Source: Solirubrobacterales bacterium
GTDB taxonomy: Bacteria > Actinomycetota > Thermoleophilia > Solirubrobacterales > 70-9
DNA length: 8,419 nucleotides
Assembly (NCBI GenBank): GCA_030152505.1
Contig: JASLJO010000009.1
Span: forward strand, 1 to 8,419
Reading direction: 5' to 3'
Shown here: piece after piece, positions 1 to 6,485 of the stretch
Numbering within the stretch: position 1 is the first letter of the stretch
Layout: each line of letters opens with the position of its first letter
The notes under the pieces: generated by a model
The model's database searches: none
Told to the model about the DNA's origin: nothing
Seen by the model: the letters and a program-made list of their open reading frames with translations, nothing else
Program-made: the position numbers and the translations under genes

Positions 1-190
1 GTTCGGCCTGCCGATCGAAAGCCTCGACGCGATGCTGGCCAAGGTCGACGCGGTCACGGTCGAGGAGCTGAGCGAGCTGGCCGCCGAGCTCTACGGCCCG
101 GCGCGGCTCTCGGCCGCCTGTGTCGGCCGCGACGAGGATTGCTTCCGAAAGGCGCTGTCGCCGGTAAGCCAGGAGCTGGCGGCTGCATGA
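1..190 (+). CDS. M16-family zinc peptidase, C-terminal end (partial)
   Basis: Only the last 62 codons are present; the frame begins at base 2 and ends with TGA at 188-190. The translated tail starts FGLPIESLDAMLAKVDAVTV and continues with an acidic helix (EELSELAAELYG) and a strand ending in a VGRDED-like turn. This is the usual end of an M16 (insulinase/processing-protease-like) domain, where a helix rich in 'VT.EEL' is followed by a short strand near 'vvG'. The zinc-binding HxxEH motif would be near the N-terminus, outside the window, so catalytic competence cannot be judged. Gene order supports the call: in many actinobacteria an M16 peptidase gene sits between pnp and dapB. The stop overlaps the dapB start as ATGA, so the two are probably translationally coupled. 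Its cellular substrate is not known from this sequence. Confidence 0.72.
   Translation, partial: FGLPIESLDAMLAKVDAVTVEELSELAAELYGPARLSAACVGRDEDCFRKALSPVSQELAAA
171..175 (+). promoter_or_regulatory. Shine-Dalgarno site for dapB
   Basis: AGGAG lies inside the end of the M16 peptidase gene, 11 bases before the ATG at 187. Spacing is a little long but usable. It supports the start at 187 over an in-frame ATG at 139, which would add 16 residues ahead of the Rossmann-fold strand. Confidence 0.5.
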
Positions 191-852
191 TCCGGGTCGG
201 CGTCTCCGGCGCGGCGGGACGTATGGGCAGCACTGTCTGCGAAGCCGTCGAGGGCGCCGCGGACATGGAGCTGATCGCAAGGGCCGACCCGGCGCTCGGG
301 ACGGAGCTTGCCGAGATCCTCGACCGGGTCGAGGTGGTCGTCGACTTCACCACCCCGGAGACCGCGCTCGGCAACGCCAAGGCCTGTCTCGACGCCGGCG
401 TTCACGTCGTCCTCGGCACCACCGGCTTCGACCTCGCGGCGCTGCGGGAGGCGGCTGAGGCCGGTGAGGCCAACTGCTTCGTCGCGCCGAACTTCGCAAT
501 CGGTGCCGTGCTGCTGATGGAGGTCTCCCAAACGATCGCCAAGCACATGTCGGAGTGTGAGATCGTCGAGCTGCATCATGACCGCAAGCTCGACGCCCCC
601 TCGGGGACGGCGAAGCGCACGGCCGAGCTGATCGACGCCGCCGGGGGCGATGTTCACGAGCCGATTCACTCGGTGCGGCTCCCGGGCCTGGTCGCCCATC
701 AGGAAGTGATCTTCGGCGGCGAGGGCCAGACGCTGTCCCTGCGCCACGATTCGATCGACCGCGTTTCCTTCATGCCAGGCGTCCTGCTCGCCATCCGCCG
801 CGTCGCCGAGCTGCCCGACCGCTTCACCGTCGGGCTCGAGAAGCTGCTGTAG
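187..852 (+). CDS. dapB: 4-hydroxy-tetrahydrodipicolinate reductase
   Basis: Cytoplasmic NAD(P)H-dependent reductase that converts 4-hydroxy-tetrahydrodipicolinate to tetrahydrodipicolinate in the diaminopimelate/lysine pathway, directly after DapA. The 221-residue product starts MIRVGVSGAAGRMG, a glycine-rich nucleotide-binding turn (residues 8-14). It continues with VVDFTTPE (51-58), LGTTG (76-80) and APNFAIG (100-106). The active-site signature ELHHDRKLDAPSGTA spans 128-142; H130/H131 and K134 match the catalytic histidine pair and lysine of the family. The C-terminal SFMPGVLLAIRRV is also typical. The length is at the short end, similar to mycobacterial DapB (about 245) and below E. coli (273). 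The ATG at 187 forms an ATGA overlap with the upstream stop and places the Rossmann strand at residue 2, as in homologues. The amidase gene follows after 9 bases and dapA lies one gene further on, which fits a pathway operon. Confidence 0.96.
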   Translation: MIRVGVSGAAGRMGSTVCEAVEGAADMELIARADPALGTELAEILDRVEVVVDFTTPETALGNAKACLDAGVHVVLGTTGFDLAALREAAEAGEANCFVAPNFAIGAVLLMEVSQTIAKHMSECEIVELHHDRKLDAPSGTAKRTAELIDAAGGDVHEPIHSVRLPGLVAHQEVIFGGEGQTLSLRHDSIDRVSFMPGVLLAIRRVAELPDRFTVGLEKLL

Positions 853-861
853 GTTCATGCC

Positions 862-2304
862 GTGAACGACGAGCTTTCACGTCTCGACTCGACCGCGCAG
901 GCGGAGCTGGTGCGCGACGGCGAGGTGACCCCGACGGAGCTGGTCGAAGCCGCGATCTCGCGTGTCGAGGCGACCAACGACGAGATCAACGCGGTGATCC
1001 ACCCGCTCTTCGAGGAGGGGCTGGAGGCCGCGAGCGGCGAGCTTCCGGACGGACCGTTCAAGGGCGTGCCCTTTTTGCTCAAGGACCTCGGCGCGGCCTT
1101 TGCCGGCCAGCCGTTGCACCTGGGGATGCAGTACCTGAAGGAACGCGACTTCCGCGCCCCGGTCGATACCTATCTGGCGCAGCGCTTCCGCGCCGCCGGG
1201 CTGGTGACGATCGGCAAGACCAACTGCCCCGAGTTGGGCATCCTGCCGACCAGCGAGCCGCGCGCCCACGGGCCGACTCGCAACCCTTGGGATCTCGGCC
1301 GCACGGCCGGCGGTTCGAGCGGCGGCTCGGCGGCCGCCGTGGCTGCCGGCATGGTGCCGATGGCCCACGCCAACGACGGCGGCGGCTCGATCCGCATCCC
1401 GGCGTCAAACTGCGGCCTCGTCGGGCTCAAGCCGAGCCGCCAGCGGACCAGCGAGGGGCCGCTGGCGGGGGACTTCATGTCGGGCCTGACCGCGGAGCTG
1501 TGCGTCTCGCGTTCGGTGCGCGACACGGCGGCCCTGCTCGAGGCGGTGCACGGCCCGGCGCCGGGCGATCCATACGTCGCGCCGCCGCCCCTCCGCCCCT
1601 ATACGGAGGAGGTCGGCGCGGATCCCGGCAAGCTGCGGATCGCCCTCTGGACCGAGACCGTGATCGAGCAGGAAGCCGACCCGCAGGTGGTCGCCGCCGC
1701 GCGTGCAGGGGCAAGGATGCTGGAGGAGTGCGGCCACGAGATCGAAGAACCGGACCTCAGCGTCCTGCAGAGCATCGACGTGATCGAGCCCTTCCTGGTG
1801 CGCTGGGCCGCCGGGCAGGCGCAGGCCCTCGACCAGCTGGGCATGGTGGGCGGCCGGCCGATCGGACCCGACGACGTCGAGCCGCTGACCTGGGCGCTGG
1901 CCGAGATCGGCCGGGAACGCAGCGCCGGCGACTATCTGACCGCGGTCGGGCAGCACCAGGTGATGAGCCGGATGCTCGCCGGCATCCACGAGTCCGGCTT
2001 CGACCTGCTGCTGACGCCGACCATGGGCGAGCCGCCACCTCCGCTCGGAACCTTCGACGACTCCGGCCCGGACCCGATGGCCGCCTTCGAGCGCGCCTTC
2101 CTCGACGGCTGCTTCACCGCCGCCTTCAATGCCACCGGACAACCGGCGATCTCCCTTCCCCTGCACTGGAGCGAGGCGGGGCTGCCGATCGGCGTTCAGC
2201 TCGTCGCACCGCTGGGCGGCGAGGACGTCCTGCTGCGCGTCGCCTCACAGCTGGAGCAGGCGGCGCCCTGGACCGACCGGCTCGCCCCGACCGTCGCCGT
2301 ATGA
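862..2304 (+). CDS. Amidase-signature hydrolase (6-aminohexanoate-cyclic-dimer hydrolase-like)
   Basis: A 480-residue cytoplasmic hydrolase of the amidase signature family, which cleaves C-N amide bonds with a Ser-cisSer-Lys triad. All three are visible: K74 in FLLKDLG, S152 in AGGSSGGS, and nucleophile S176 in NDGGGSIRIPAS. The core signature runs from about 146 to 190. The C-terminal NATGQPAISLP (423-433) and GLPIGVQLVAP (440-450) are also family hallmarks. Triad spacing and the GGGSIRIPAS wording resemble NylA-type cyclic-dimer hydrolases (K72/S150/S174 as I recall), more than GatA, which would normally sit with gatB and gatC. The natural substrate is unknown. The start is GTG at 862, 9 bases after dapB; the nearer ATG at 857 is out of frame and stops after two codons. 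No signal peptide is seen. Position between dapB and dapA suggests co-transcription but does not prove a role in lysine synthesis. Confidence 0.9.
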   Translation: MNDELSRLDSTAQAELVRDGEVTPTELVEAAISRVEATNDEINAVIHPLFEEGLEAASGELPDGPFKGVPFLLKDLGAAFAGQPLHLGMQYLKERDFRAPVDTYLAQRFRAAGLVTIGKTNCPELGILPTSEPRAHGPTRNPWDLGRTAGGSSGGSAAAVAAGMVPMAHANDGGGSIRIPASNCGLVGLKPSRQRTSEGPLAGDFMSGLTAELCVSRSVRDTAALLEAVHGPAPGDPYVAPPPLRPYTEEVGADPGKLRIALWTETVIEQEADPQVVAAARAGARMLEECGHEIEEPDLSVLQSIDVIEPFLVRWAAGQAQALDQLGMVGGRPIGPDDVEPLTWALAEIGRERSAGDYLTAVGQHQVMSRMLAGIHESGFDLLLTPTMGEPPPPLGTFDDSGPDPMAAFERAFLDGCFTAAFNATGQPAISLPLHWSEAGLPIGVQLVAPLGGEDVLLRVASQLEQAAPWTDRLAPTVAV

Positions 2305-2330
2305 CCGTCCCGATACGCTGCCTGCGATGA
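2301..2330 (+). other. Nine-codon mini-reading frame bridging amidase and dapA
   Basis: An ATG at 2301 overlaps the amidase stop (ATGA, 2301-2304). It opens a 9-codon frame (MTVPIRCLR) whose TGA at 2328-2330 overlaps the dapA ATG, again as ATGA (2327-2330). There is no good Shine-Dalgarno sequence in front of dapA. This arrangement could therefore pass ribosomes from amidase to dapA by stop-and-restart. Whether the peptide is made is unknown; a chance frame this short is quite possible. Confidence 0.25.
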
Positions 2331-3202
2331 GTGAGATCCGGGGACTTCTGACGGCGATGGTGACTCCCTTCGAGGAGTCGGGTGCGGTCGACGAAACCGC
2401 CACGCGCAATCTCGCCCGCTTCCTGATCGAGAACGGCTCGCACGGGCTGGTCGTCGCCGCCACGACCGGCGAGTCGACCACCCTCGACGATGCCGAGCAC
2501 ATCGGCGTGCTTCGCGCCGTCGTCGACGAGGTCGGCGGCGAGACGCTGATCGCCTGTGGGACGGGCACGAATGACACCAGGCACTCGATCGAGCTGACCA
2601 AGGCGGCTGCGGACGCCGGTGCCGAAGCAGCCCTGGTCGTCACCCCGTACTACAACAAGCCCAGCTTTGCAGGGATCCTTGCCCATTTCGAAGCGATCGC
2701 CGCAGCCGTCCCGGAACTGCCTCTGATCGCTTACAACATTCCCTCGCGGGTGATCGTCAACGTCCCCCCGGCGGAGCTGGCCGAGCTGGCGAAGATCGAC
2801 AACGTCGTGGCTGTCAAGCAGGCCAACAACGACGACCTCGGCCCCATCGAGGGCATGAACGTCGTTGCGGGCAACGACGAGATCTACCTGAGGACCCTCG
2901 AGCTGGGCTTGGCGGGCGGCATCCAGGTCGCCTCGCAGCTCGTTGGGCCGCAGATGCGCGAAATCTGGGACGCGATCGAGGCCGGTGATCTGGATCGCGC
3001 CCGCGAGATCGACGCGGGCCTGCGGCCGCTCTACGAGGCGCTCGCGATCAGCACCAACCCGATGCCGATCAAGGCGGCGTTGGAGATGGCCGGGACGATC
3101 CCGTCGGGCACGCTGCGGCTGCCGATGGTCGAGCTCGATGGGGCGCAGCGCGAGGTCGTTCGCAGGGCGCTCGACGCAGTCGGCGTCGCGGTGAGCTCGT
3201 AA
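2327..3202 (+). CDS. dapA: 4-hydroxy-tetrahydrodipicolinate synthase
   Basis: Cytoplasmic class I aldolase (TIM barrel, usually a tetramer) that condenses pyruvate with aspartate semialdehyde, the first committed step towards diaminopimelate and lysine. The 291-residue product has the expected family length (E. coli 292). Visible motifs are TTGES at 46-50, VTPYYNKP at 105-112, Y136 in AYNIPSR with R141, and the Schiff-base lysine K164 in VAVKQA. Y136, R141 and K164 keep the same spacing as E. coli Y133, R138 and K161. The usual GTTGES is ATTGES here, the 'SRTG' segment reads SRVI, and the residue after the lysine is Gln instead of the common Glu, so this is a somewhat divergent member. The start at 2327 gives MSEIRGLLTAMVTPF, matching homologues; an upstream in-frame ATG at 2129 would lie deep inside the amidase gene. 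dapB upstream supports the assignment over other aldolases of the family. Confidence 0.93.
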   Translation: MSEIRGLLTAMVTPFEESGAVDETATRNLARFLIENGSHGLVVAATTGESTTLDDAEHIGVLRAVVDEVGGETLIACGTGTNDTRHSIELTKAAADAGAEAALVVTPYYNKPSFAGILAHFEAIAAAVPELPLIAYNIPSRVIVNVPPAELAELAKIDNVVAVKQANNDDLGPIEGMNVVAGNDEIYLRTLELGLAGGIQVASQLVGPQMREIWDAIEAGDLDRAREIDAGLRPLYEALAISTNPMPIKAALEMAGTIPSGTLRLPMVELDGAQREVVRRALDAVGVAVSS

Positions 3203-3204
3203 CT

Positions 3205-4866
3205 GTGCCCGGCAAGCTGCGAGTACTGCCGCTCGGCGGTCTGGGCGAGATCGGCAAGAACATGACCGTGGTCGAGTACGACGAAAAAATCATCGTCGTC
3301 GACACCGGCCTGATGTTCCCGACCCCGGAGATGCTGGGCATCGATCTGGTTCTGCCGGACTTCTCCTACCTGCGCGATCGCGTCGAGGACATCGAGGCGA
3401 TCGTCCTCACCCACGGTCACGAGGATCACGTCGGTGCGCTGCCCTACGTGCTGCGCGAGCTCGGCATGCCGCCGGTGATCTACGGCGGGATGCTGACGAT
3501 CGGCATGGTCCGCTCAAAGCTCGACGAGCACAAGCTGAAGGACGCGCCGCTGGAGGAGCTGGAGGCGGGAGAGAAGGTCGAGCTGGGGCCGTTCGAGCTC
3601 GAGCTGGTTCACCTCTCGCACTCGATTCCCGATGCTCGTGGCGTCATCATCAGCACCGAGCTCGGCAAGGTGCTGATGACTGGCGACTACAAGTTCGACC
3701 AGACCCCCGTCGACGGCCGGCCGGCTGACATCTCCCGGTTGGCCGAGCTGGGCCGTGAAGGCCTGCTGCTGCTCTGCGGCGACTCGACCAACGCCGATCG
3801 GCCGGGGATCGCGCCTTCGGAGTCCAGCGTCGGCCCGGCCCTGCTGGAGACCTTCGAAGCCTGCGGGGGCAGGGTCATCGTCACCTCGTTTGCCTCCAAC
3901 ATCCACCGCGTGCAACAGGTGATCGACGCCGCGGTCGCGCTCGACCGGCGGGTCGCCCTGGTCGGCCGTTCGATGCGCAAGAACTTCAACATCGCCTCCA
4001 ACCTGGGTATCGCCAAGGCACCGTCCGGGCTCTTCATCCAGCCGCGCGAGATCGAGGACTTCCCCGACGAGAAGGTGATCGTGATCTCCACCGGCAGCCA
4101 GGGCGAGCCGCTCTCGGCACTGCGGCGGATGGCCAACAACGACCACCGCGACGTCGAGCTCCACTCCGGCGATACCGTCGTGTTCTCGGCGACGCCGGTG
4201 CCCGGCAACGAGCGCGCGGTGAACGAAACGATCGACCGGATCTACGAGATCGGCGCCACGGTGGTGACCGCCAAGGAGGCGCCGATCCACGCCTCGGGCC
4301 ACGGCTGGCAGGAGGAGCTGAAGCTGATGCTCAACCTGACCGGGCCGCGCTACGTGATGCCGGTGCACGGCGACCACCAACGCCTGCGATTGCACGCCGG
4401 GCTGGCGCACTCGGTGGGGATCGAGCCCGACAGGGTCTTCCAGGGGCGCAACGGATTGCCGCTGGAGATCGATTCGGACGGCGCACGCTTCGGTGAGGAG
4501 GTGCACGCCGGTGTCGTCTACGTCGACGGCGTCAACGTCGGCGAACCGGACGACGTCGCCCTCCGCGATCGGCGCGAGATCTCCGCCGACGGCATCTTCA
4601 TCGTCGTGGCGACGATCTCCGCCGAGGACGGCAGCATCGTCGCCGACCCGGAGGCCATCGTCCGCGGGGTCGCCCTGCCCGAGGGCGAGGAGGCACTGGT
4701 GGAAGAGCTGAAGGACGTCGCCGAGGACTCGCTCGAGGATGCCGCCGAGGCGGGAACCCGAGAGCTGCACCTCATTCAGGAAGACCTGCATGATGCGATC
4801 GCCAAGCTCGTCTACGAGCGGCTGCGCAGCCGACCGATGATCCTGCCCGTAGTGGTTGAGGTGTGA
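3205..4866 (+). CDS. rnj: Ribonuclease J
   Basis: Metallo-beta-lactamase/beta-CASP ribonuclease with 5'-3' exonuclease and endonuclease activity in RNA processing and decay. The 553-residue product matches the usual length of about 555. The two-zinc site is visible: HGHEDH at 70-75, H139 in LSHSIPD, D161 in TGDYKFD, and H388 in MPVHGD. The beta-CASP portion carries SFASNIHRVQQ (228-238), STGSQGEP (295-302) and HASGHGWQEEL (362-372). The C-terminal dimerisation domain ends in RSRPMILPVVVEV, as in other RNase J proteins. The final histidine motif reads HGDHQRL where many homologues have HGExR, a conservative change. The GTG start at 3205 lies two bases after the dapA TAA and has no strong ribosome-binding site, so expression probably depends on coupling to dapA. 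dapA-rnj adjacency is common in actinobacteria. The gene that follows in many of them, ftsK, is absent; a convergent two-component system is found instead. Confidence 0.95.
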   Translation: MPGKLRVLPLGGLGEIGKNMTVVEYDEKIIVVDTGLMFPTPEMLGIDLVLPDFSYLRDRVEDIEAIVLTHGHEDHVGALPYVLRELGMPPVIYGGMLTIGMVRSKLDEHKLKDAPLEELEAGEKVELGPFELELVHLSHSIPDARGVIISTELGKVLMTGDYKFDQTPVDGRPADISRLAELGREGLLLLCGDSTNADRPGIAPSESSVGPALLETFEACGGRVIVTSFASNIHRVQQVIDAAVALDRRVALVGRSMRKNFNIASNLGIAKAPSGLFIQPREIEDFPDEKVIVISTGSQGEPLSALRRMANNDHRDVELHSGDTVVFSATPVPGNERAVNETIDRIYEIGATVVTAKEAPIHASGHGWQEELKLMLNLTGPRYVMPVHGDHQRLRLHAGLAHSVGIEPDRVFQGRNGLPLEIDSDGARFGEEVHAGVVYVDGVNVGEPDDVALRDRREISADGIFIVVATISAEDGSIVADPEAIVRGVALPEGEEALVEELKDVAEDSLEDAAEAGTRELHLIQEDLHDAIAKLVYERLRSRPMILPVVVEV

Positions 4867-4897
4867 GTCGCCAACCAAGCCGCCCCCGGACGCGGGA

Positions 4898-4934
4898 GTG
4901 AGGGGCCATCCATATCTGATCTCTGGCTCCTCAC
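4898..4934 (+). other. Imperfect hairpin in the rnj 3' region
   Basis: GTGAGGGGCCA (4898-4908) can pair with TGGCTCCTCAC (4924-4934): 11 base pairs including one G-U, with a 15-base loop. No T-tract follows. GCTCC (4926-4930) can instead pair with GGAGC (4936-4940), so two mutually exclusive folds exist. It could protect the rnj mRNA end or be incidental. Confidence 0.4.
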
Positions 4935-4961
4935 GGGAGCAGAGGAGGCGGCGCCTATAGG

Positions 4962-5002
4962 AAGGGCCCGCCGGTCGCGTTGGGGAGAACCGGCGGGCCC
5001 TT
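4962..5002 (+). terminator. Intrinsic terminator, probably bidirectional, between rnj and the kinase gene
   Basis: A perfect 14-bp inverted repeat: AAGGGCCCGCCGGT at 4962-4975 and ACCGGCGGGCCCTT at 4989-5002, with a 13-base loop. It lies about 95 bases after the rnj stop and 35 bases from the end of the convergent kinase gene. T-richness is modest on the plus strand (TTGTGTCT) and weak on the other side, which is common for terminators in high-GC organisms. The position between two converging genes makes termination from both sides likely. Confidence 0.8.
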
Positions 5003-5036
5003 GTGTCTCGTCCGCCAGAGAAGCTAGGTCGGGACG

Positions 5037-5069
5037 CTAAAGCCGGTCTAAAGCAGGGTTAATTTCCCG
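5037..5069 (+). promoter_or_regulatory. Candidate response-regulator site: 11-bp direct repeats over the kinase stop codon
   Basis: Two direct repeats CTAAAGCCGGT (5037-5047) and CTAAAGCAGGG (5048-5058) sit exactly 11 bases apart. A weaker third, TTAATTTCCCG, follows in register (5059-5069). The same CTAAA-N6-CTAAA pattern occurs on the minus strand in the promoter of the linked regulator. OmpR/PhoB-type proteins typically bind direct repeats with one-turn spacing, so this may be a binding site. Its location at a gene end is odd and its function is inferred only. Confidence 0.35.
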
Positions 5070-6485
5070 CTCAGACTGGGCGTCCCGCAGGGGCAGGCGA
5101 ACGCGGAAGAGTGCGCCGCCGAGGTCGGACTCGCCGACCTCGGCGCTTCCCCCGTGCGAGGCGGCGACCGCGCTGACGATCGCCAGGCCGAGTCCGCTGC
5201 CCCCGGCAACGGCGGTGTCGGCCGGGCCCTCGCCGCGGACGAAGCGCTCGAAGATCTGGTCGCGCCGCTCGAGGGGAACACCCGGCCCGTCGTCGGCGAC
5301 CTCGACCACGGCGCTGCTCCCCTCCGCGCGGAGGCGAAGCTCGATCGTCGAGCCCGGAGGCGTATGGCGGACCGCGTTGTCAAGCAGGTTGAGCACCATC
5401 CGGTGCAGCTCGTCGGGGTTTCCCTCGACCGGCAGGGGTCGGTCGTTCTCGACCCGGAGCTGGCGTTCGCCGACCGTCGGCGCGACCTCGGCGGCCGCGT
5501 GCCCAGCCGCCTCGGCGAGGTCGCAATGCGTGCGGACGCCGATCCGGCCCGCATCGGCACGGGCGAGCAGGAGGAGGTCGCCGACGAGGCGGCTCATGCG
5601 GCCCGATGAGCGCAGGGCCGAGTCGACCATCACGCGCTCGTCCTCCTGCCCTGGAGATTCGAGCGAGGCCTGCAGCAGCTCGAGGTTGGCGAGGATGCTG
5701 GTCAGGGGGGTGCGCAGCTCGTGCGAGGCATCGGCGACGAACTCGCGCTGGCGGCGCAACGCCGCTTCGCGCTCGGAGCGGGCGGCGTCGAGCGAGCGCA
5801 GCATCTGCTCGAGCGTCAGCGCAAGCTCGCCCACCTCGTCGTCAGCGCGCGGTTGGGGCATGTGGTTGGAGGGATCGCCGGTGTCGGCGATGGTGCGCGC
5901 GGCGGCGGTCAGCGAGGAGATCGGTCGCATCGCCCGGCGTGCAATCGCCACCCCGGCCAGGCTGGCGAGCAGAGTCGCGCCGATCACCCCCGCCGCGATC
6001 AGCAGCCAGAGGCGATCGACGGTCGAGTCGATGTGCCGCTCGTCGCGGCCGTACTGGACGTAGCCGGCGATGCGCCCGGTCTGACCGCTGCGCAGGGCGA
6101 CGGTGATGACGCGCATCTCGCCGACGGTGTGGACGCCGGCCAGCGGAGGGCCGAGCTCGGCGGCGTTCGGACTGGCGTCGAGCTGTTCGCCGCTCGGGTT
6201 GTAGATCCGCACCGATGCGTCGTTGGGACTGGCGAAGTCGGCCAGGTCCGGCTCTTCGACGATCAGCGTGTTGGTGATGGTGTCGACGATCCGCACCTGC
6301 GAGGCCAGGGTGGCGACGGCGCCCGTCATCTCGCTATTGAAGTCGTCGCGCACCCGCTGAGCGGCGAGATTGCCGACGATGACGCCAAAGAGGACGAGGA
6401 TCGCCAGGGTGAGGCCGGCGGAGACCGCGGCCAACCGCCAGCGGACGGGCCAGTTACCGGGACGTAGCGCGGCGCCCCGGGTCAT
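5037..6485 (-). CDS. Sensor histidine kinase (two-component, HAMP-containing)
   Basis: Membrane-bound HPK1-type kinase of 482 residues that autophosphorylates on histidine and passes the phosphate to the regulator encoded just upstream. Order of parts: a short cytoplasmic N-terminus; membrane segment about 17-41; an extracytoplasmic sensor region of roughly 115 residues (about 42-157) with no cysteines; a second membrane segment about 158-180; HAMP linker about 181-235; HisKA with phospho-acceptor H255 in FVADASHELRTP; HATPase N-box NLLDN (366-370), G1 box VADDGPGVP (396-404), F-box FERF (412-415), and G2 box GGSGLGLAIV (428-437). It resembles MprB-type actinobacterial kinases in layout, but the stimulus cannot be read from the sequence. 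The ATG at 6485-6483 directly abuts the regulator stop, with GAAGG (plus-strand 6491-6495) as ribosome-binding site. The last codons are AT-rich and include a TTA leucine codon (L479), unlike the GC-rich body. Confidence 0.94.
   Translation of the reverse strand: MTRGAALRPGNWPVRWRLAAVSAGLTLAILVLFGVIVGNLAAQRVRDDFNSEMTGAVATLASQVRIVDTITNTLIVEEPDLADFASPNDASVRIYNPSGEQLDASPNAAELGPPLAGVHTVGEMRVITVALRSGQTGRIAGYVQYGRDERHIDSTVDRLWLLIAAGVIGATLLASLAGVAIARRAMRPISSLTAAARTIADTGDPSNHMPQPRADDEVGELALTLEQMLRSLDAARSEREAALRRQREFVADASHELRTPLTSILANLELLQASLESPGQEDERVMVDSALRSSGRMSRLVGDLLLLARADAGRIGVRTHCDLAEAAGHAAAEVAPTVGERQLRVENDRPLPVEGNPDELHRMVLNLLDNAVRHTPPGSTIELRLRAEGSSAVVEVADDGPGVPLERRDQIFERFVRGEGPADTAVAGGSGLGLAIVSAVAASHGGSAEVGESDLGGALFRVRLPLRDAQSEREINPALDRL

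Noticed and set aside
139..186. Earlier in-frame ATG for dapB
   Set aside because: It would add 16 residues without homology before the Rossmann strand; the ATGA overlap and AGGAG site favour 187.
91..858. Minus-strand open frame (255 codons) opposite dapB
   Set aside because: dapB is unmistakable on the plus strand; the opposite translation has no recognisable motif.
2129..2326. Earlier in-frame ATG for dapA
   Set aside because: The extra 66 residues are an out-of-frame reading of the amidase C-terminus with Arg/Ser/Pro-rich character; DapA homology begins at 2327.
1287..2330. Plus-strand frame (347 codons) inside the amidase gene
   Set aside because: Its product is an Arg/Gly/Pro/Ala-rich out-of-frame translation of the amidase. 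Only its last nine codons, beyond the amidase stop, were kept as a possible mini-frame.
3514..4878. Long open frame (454 codons) on the minus strand opposite rnj
   Set aside because: It mirrors the codon bias of rnj, has no recognisable domain and is rich in Asp, His, Val and Arg as expected of an antisense shadow in GC-rich DNA. RNase J motifs are clear on the plus strand.
4867..5036. Possible tRNA or structured small RNA gene in the spacer
   Set aside because: I could not form a cloverleaf or recognise a signal-recognition-particle or riboswitch core; the strong hairpin is better explained as a terminator.
5154..6467. Plus-strand open frames opposite the kinase gene
   Set aside because: Their translations lack domains and mirror the kinase codons, while H, N, G1, F and G2 boxes are intact on the minus strand.
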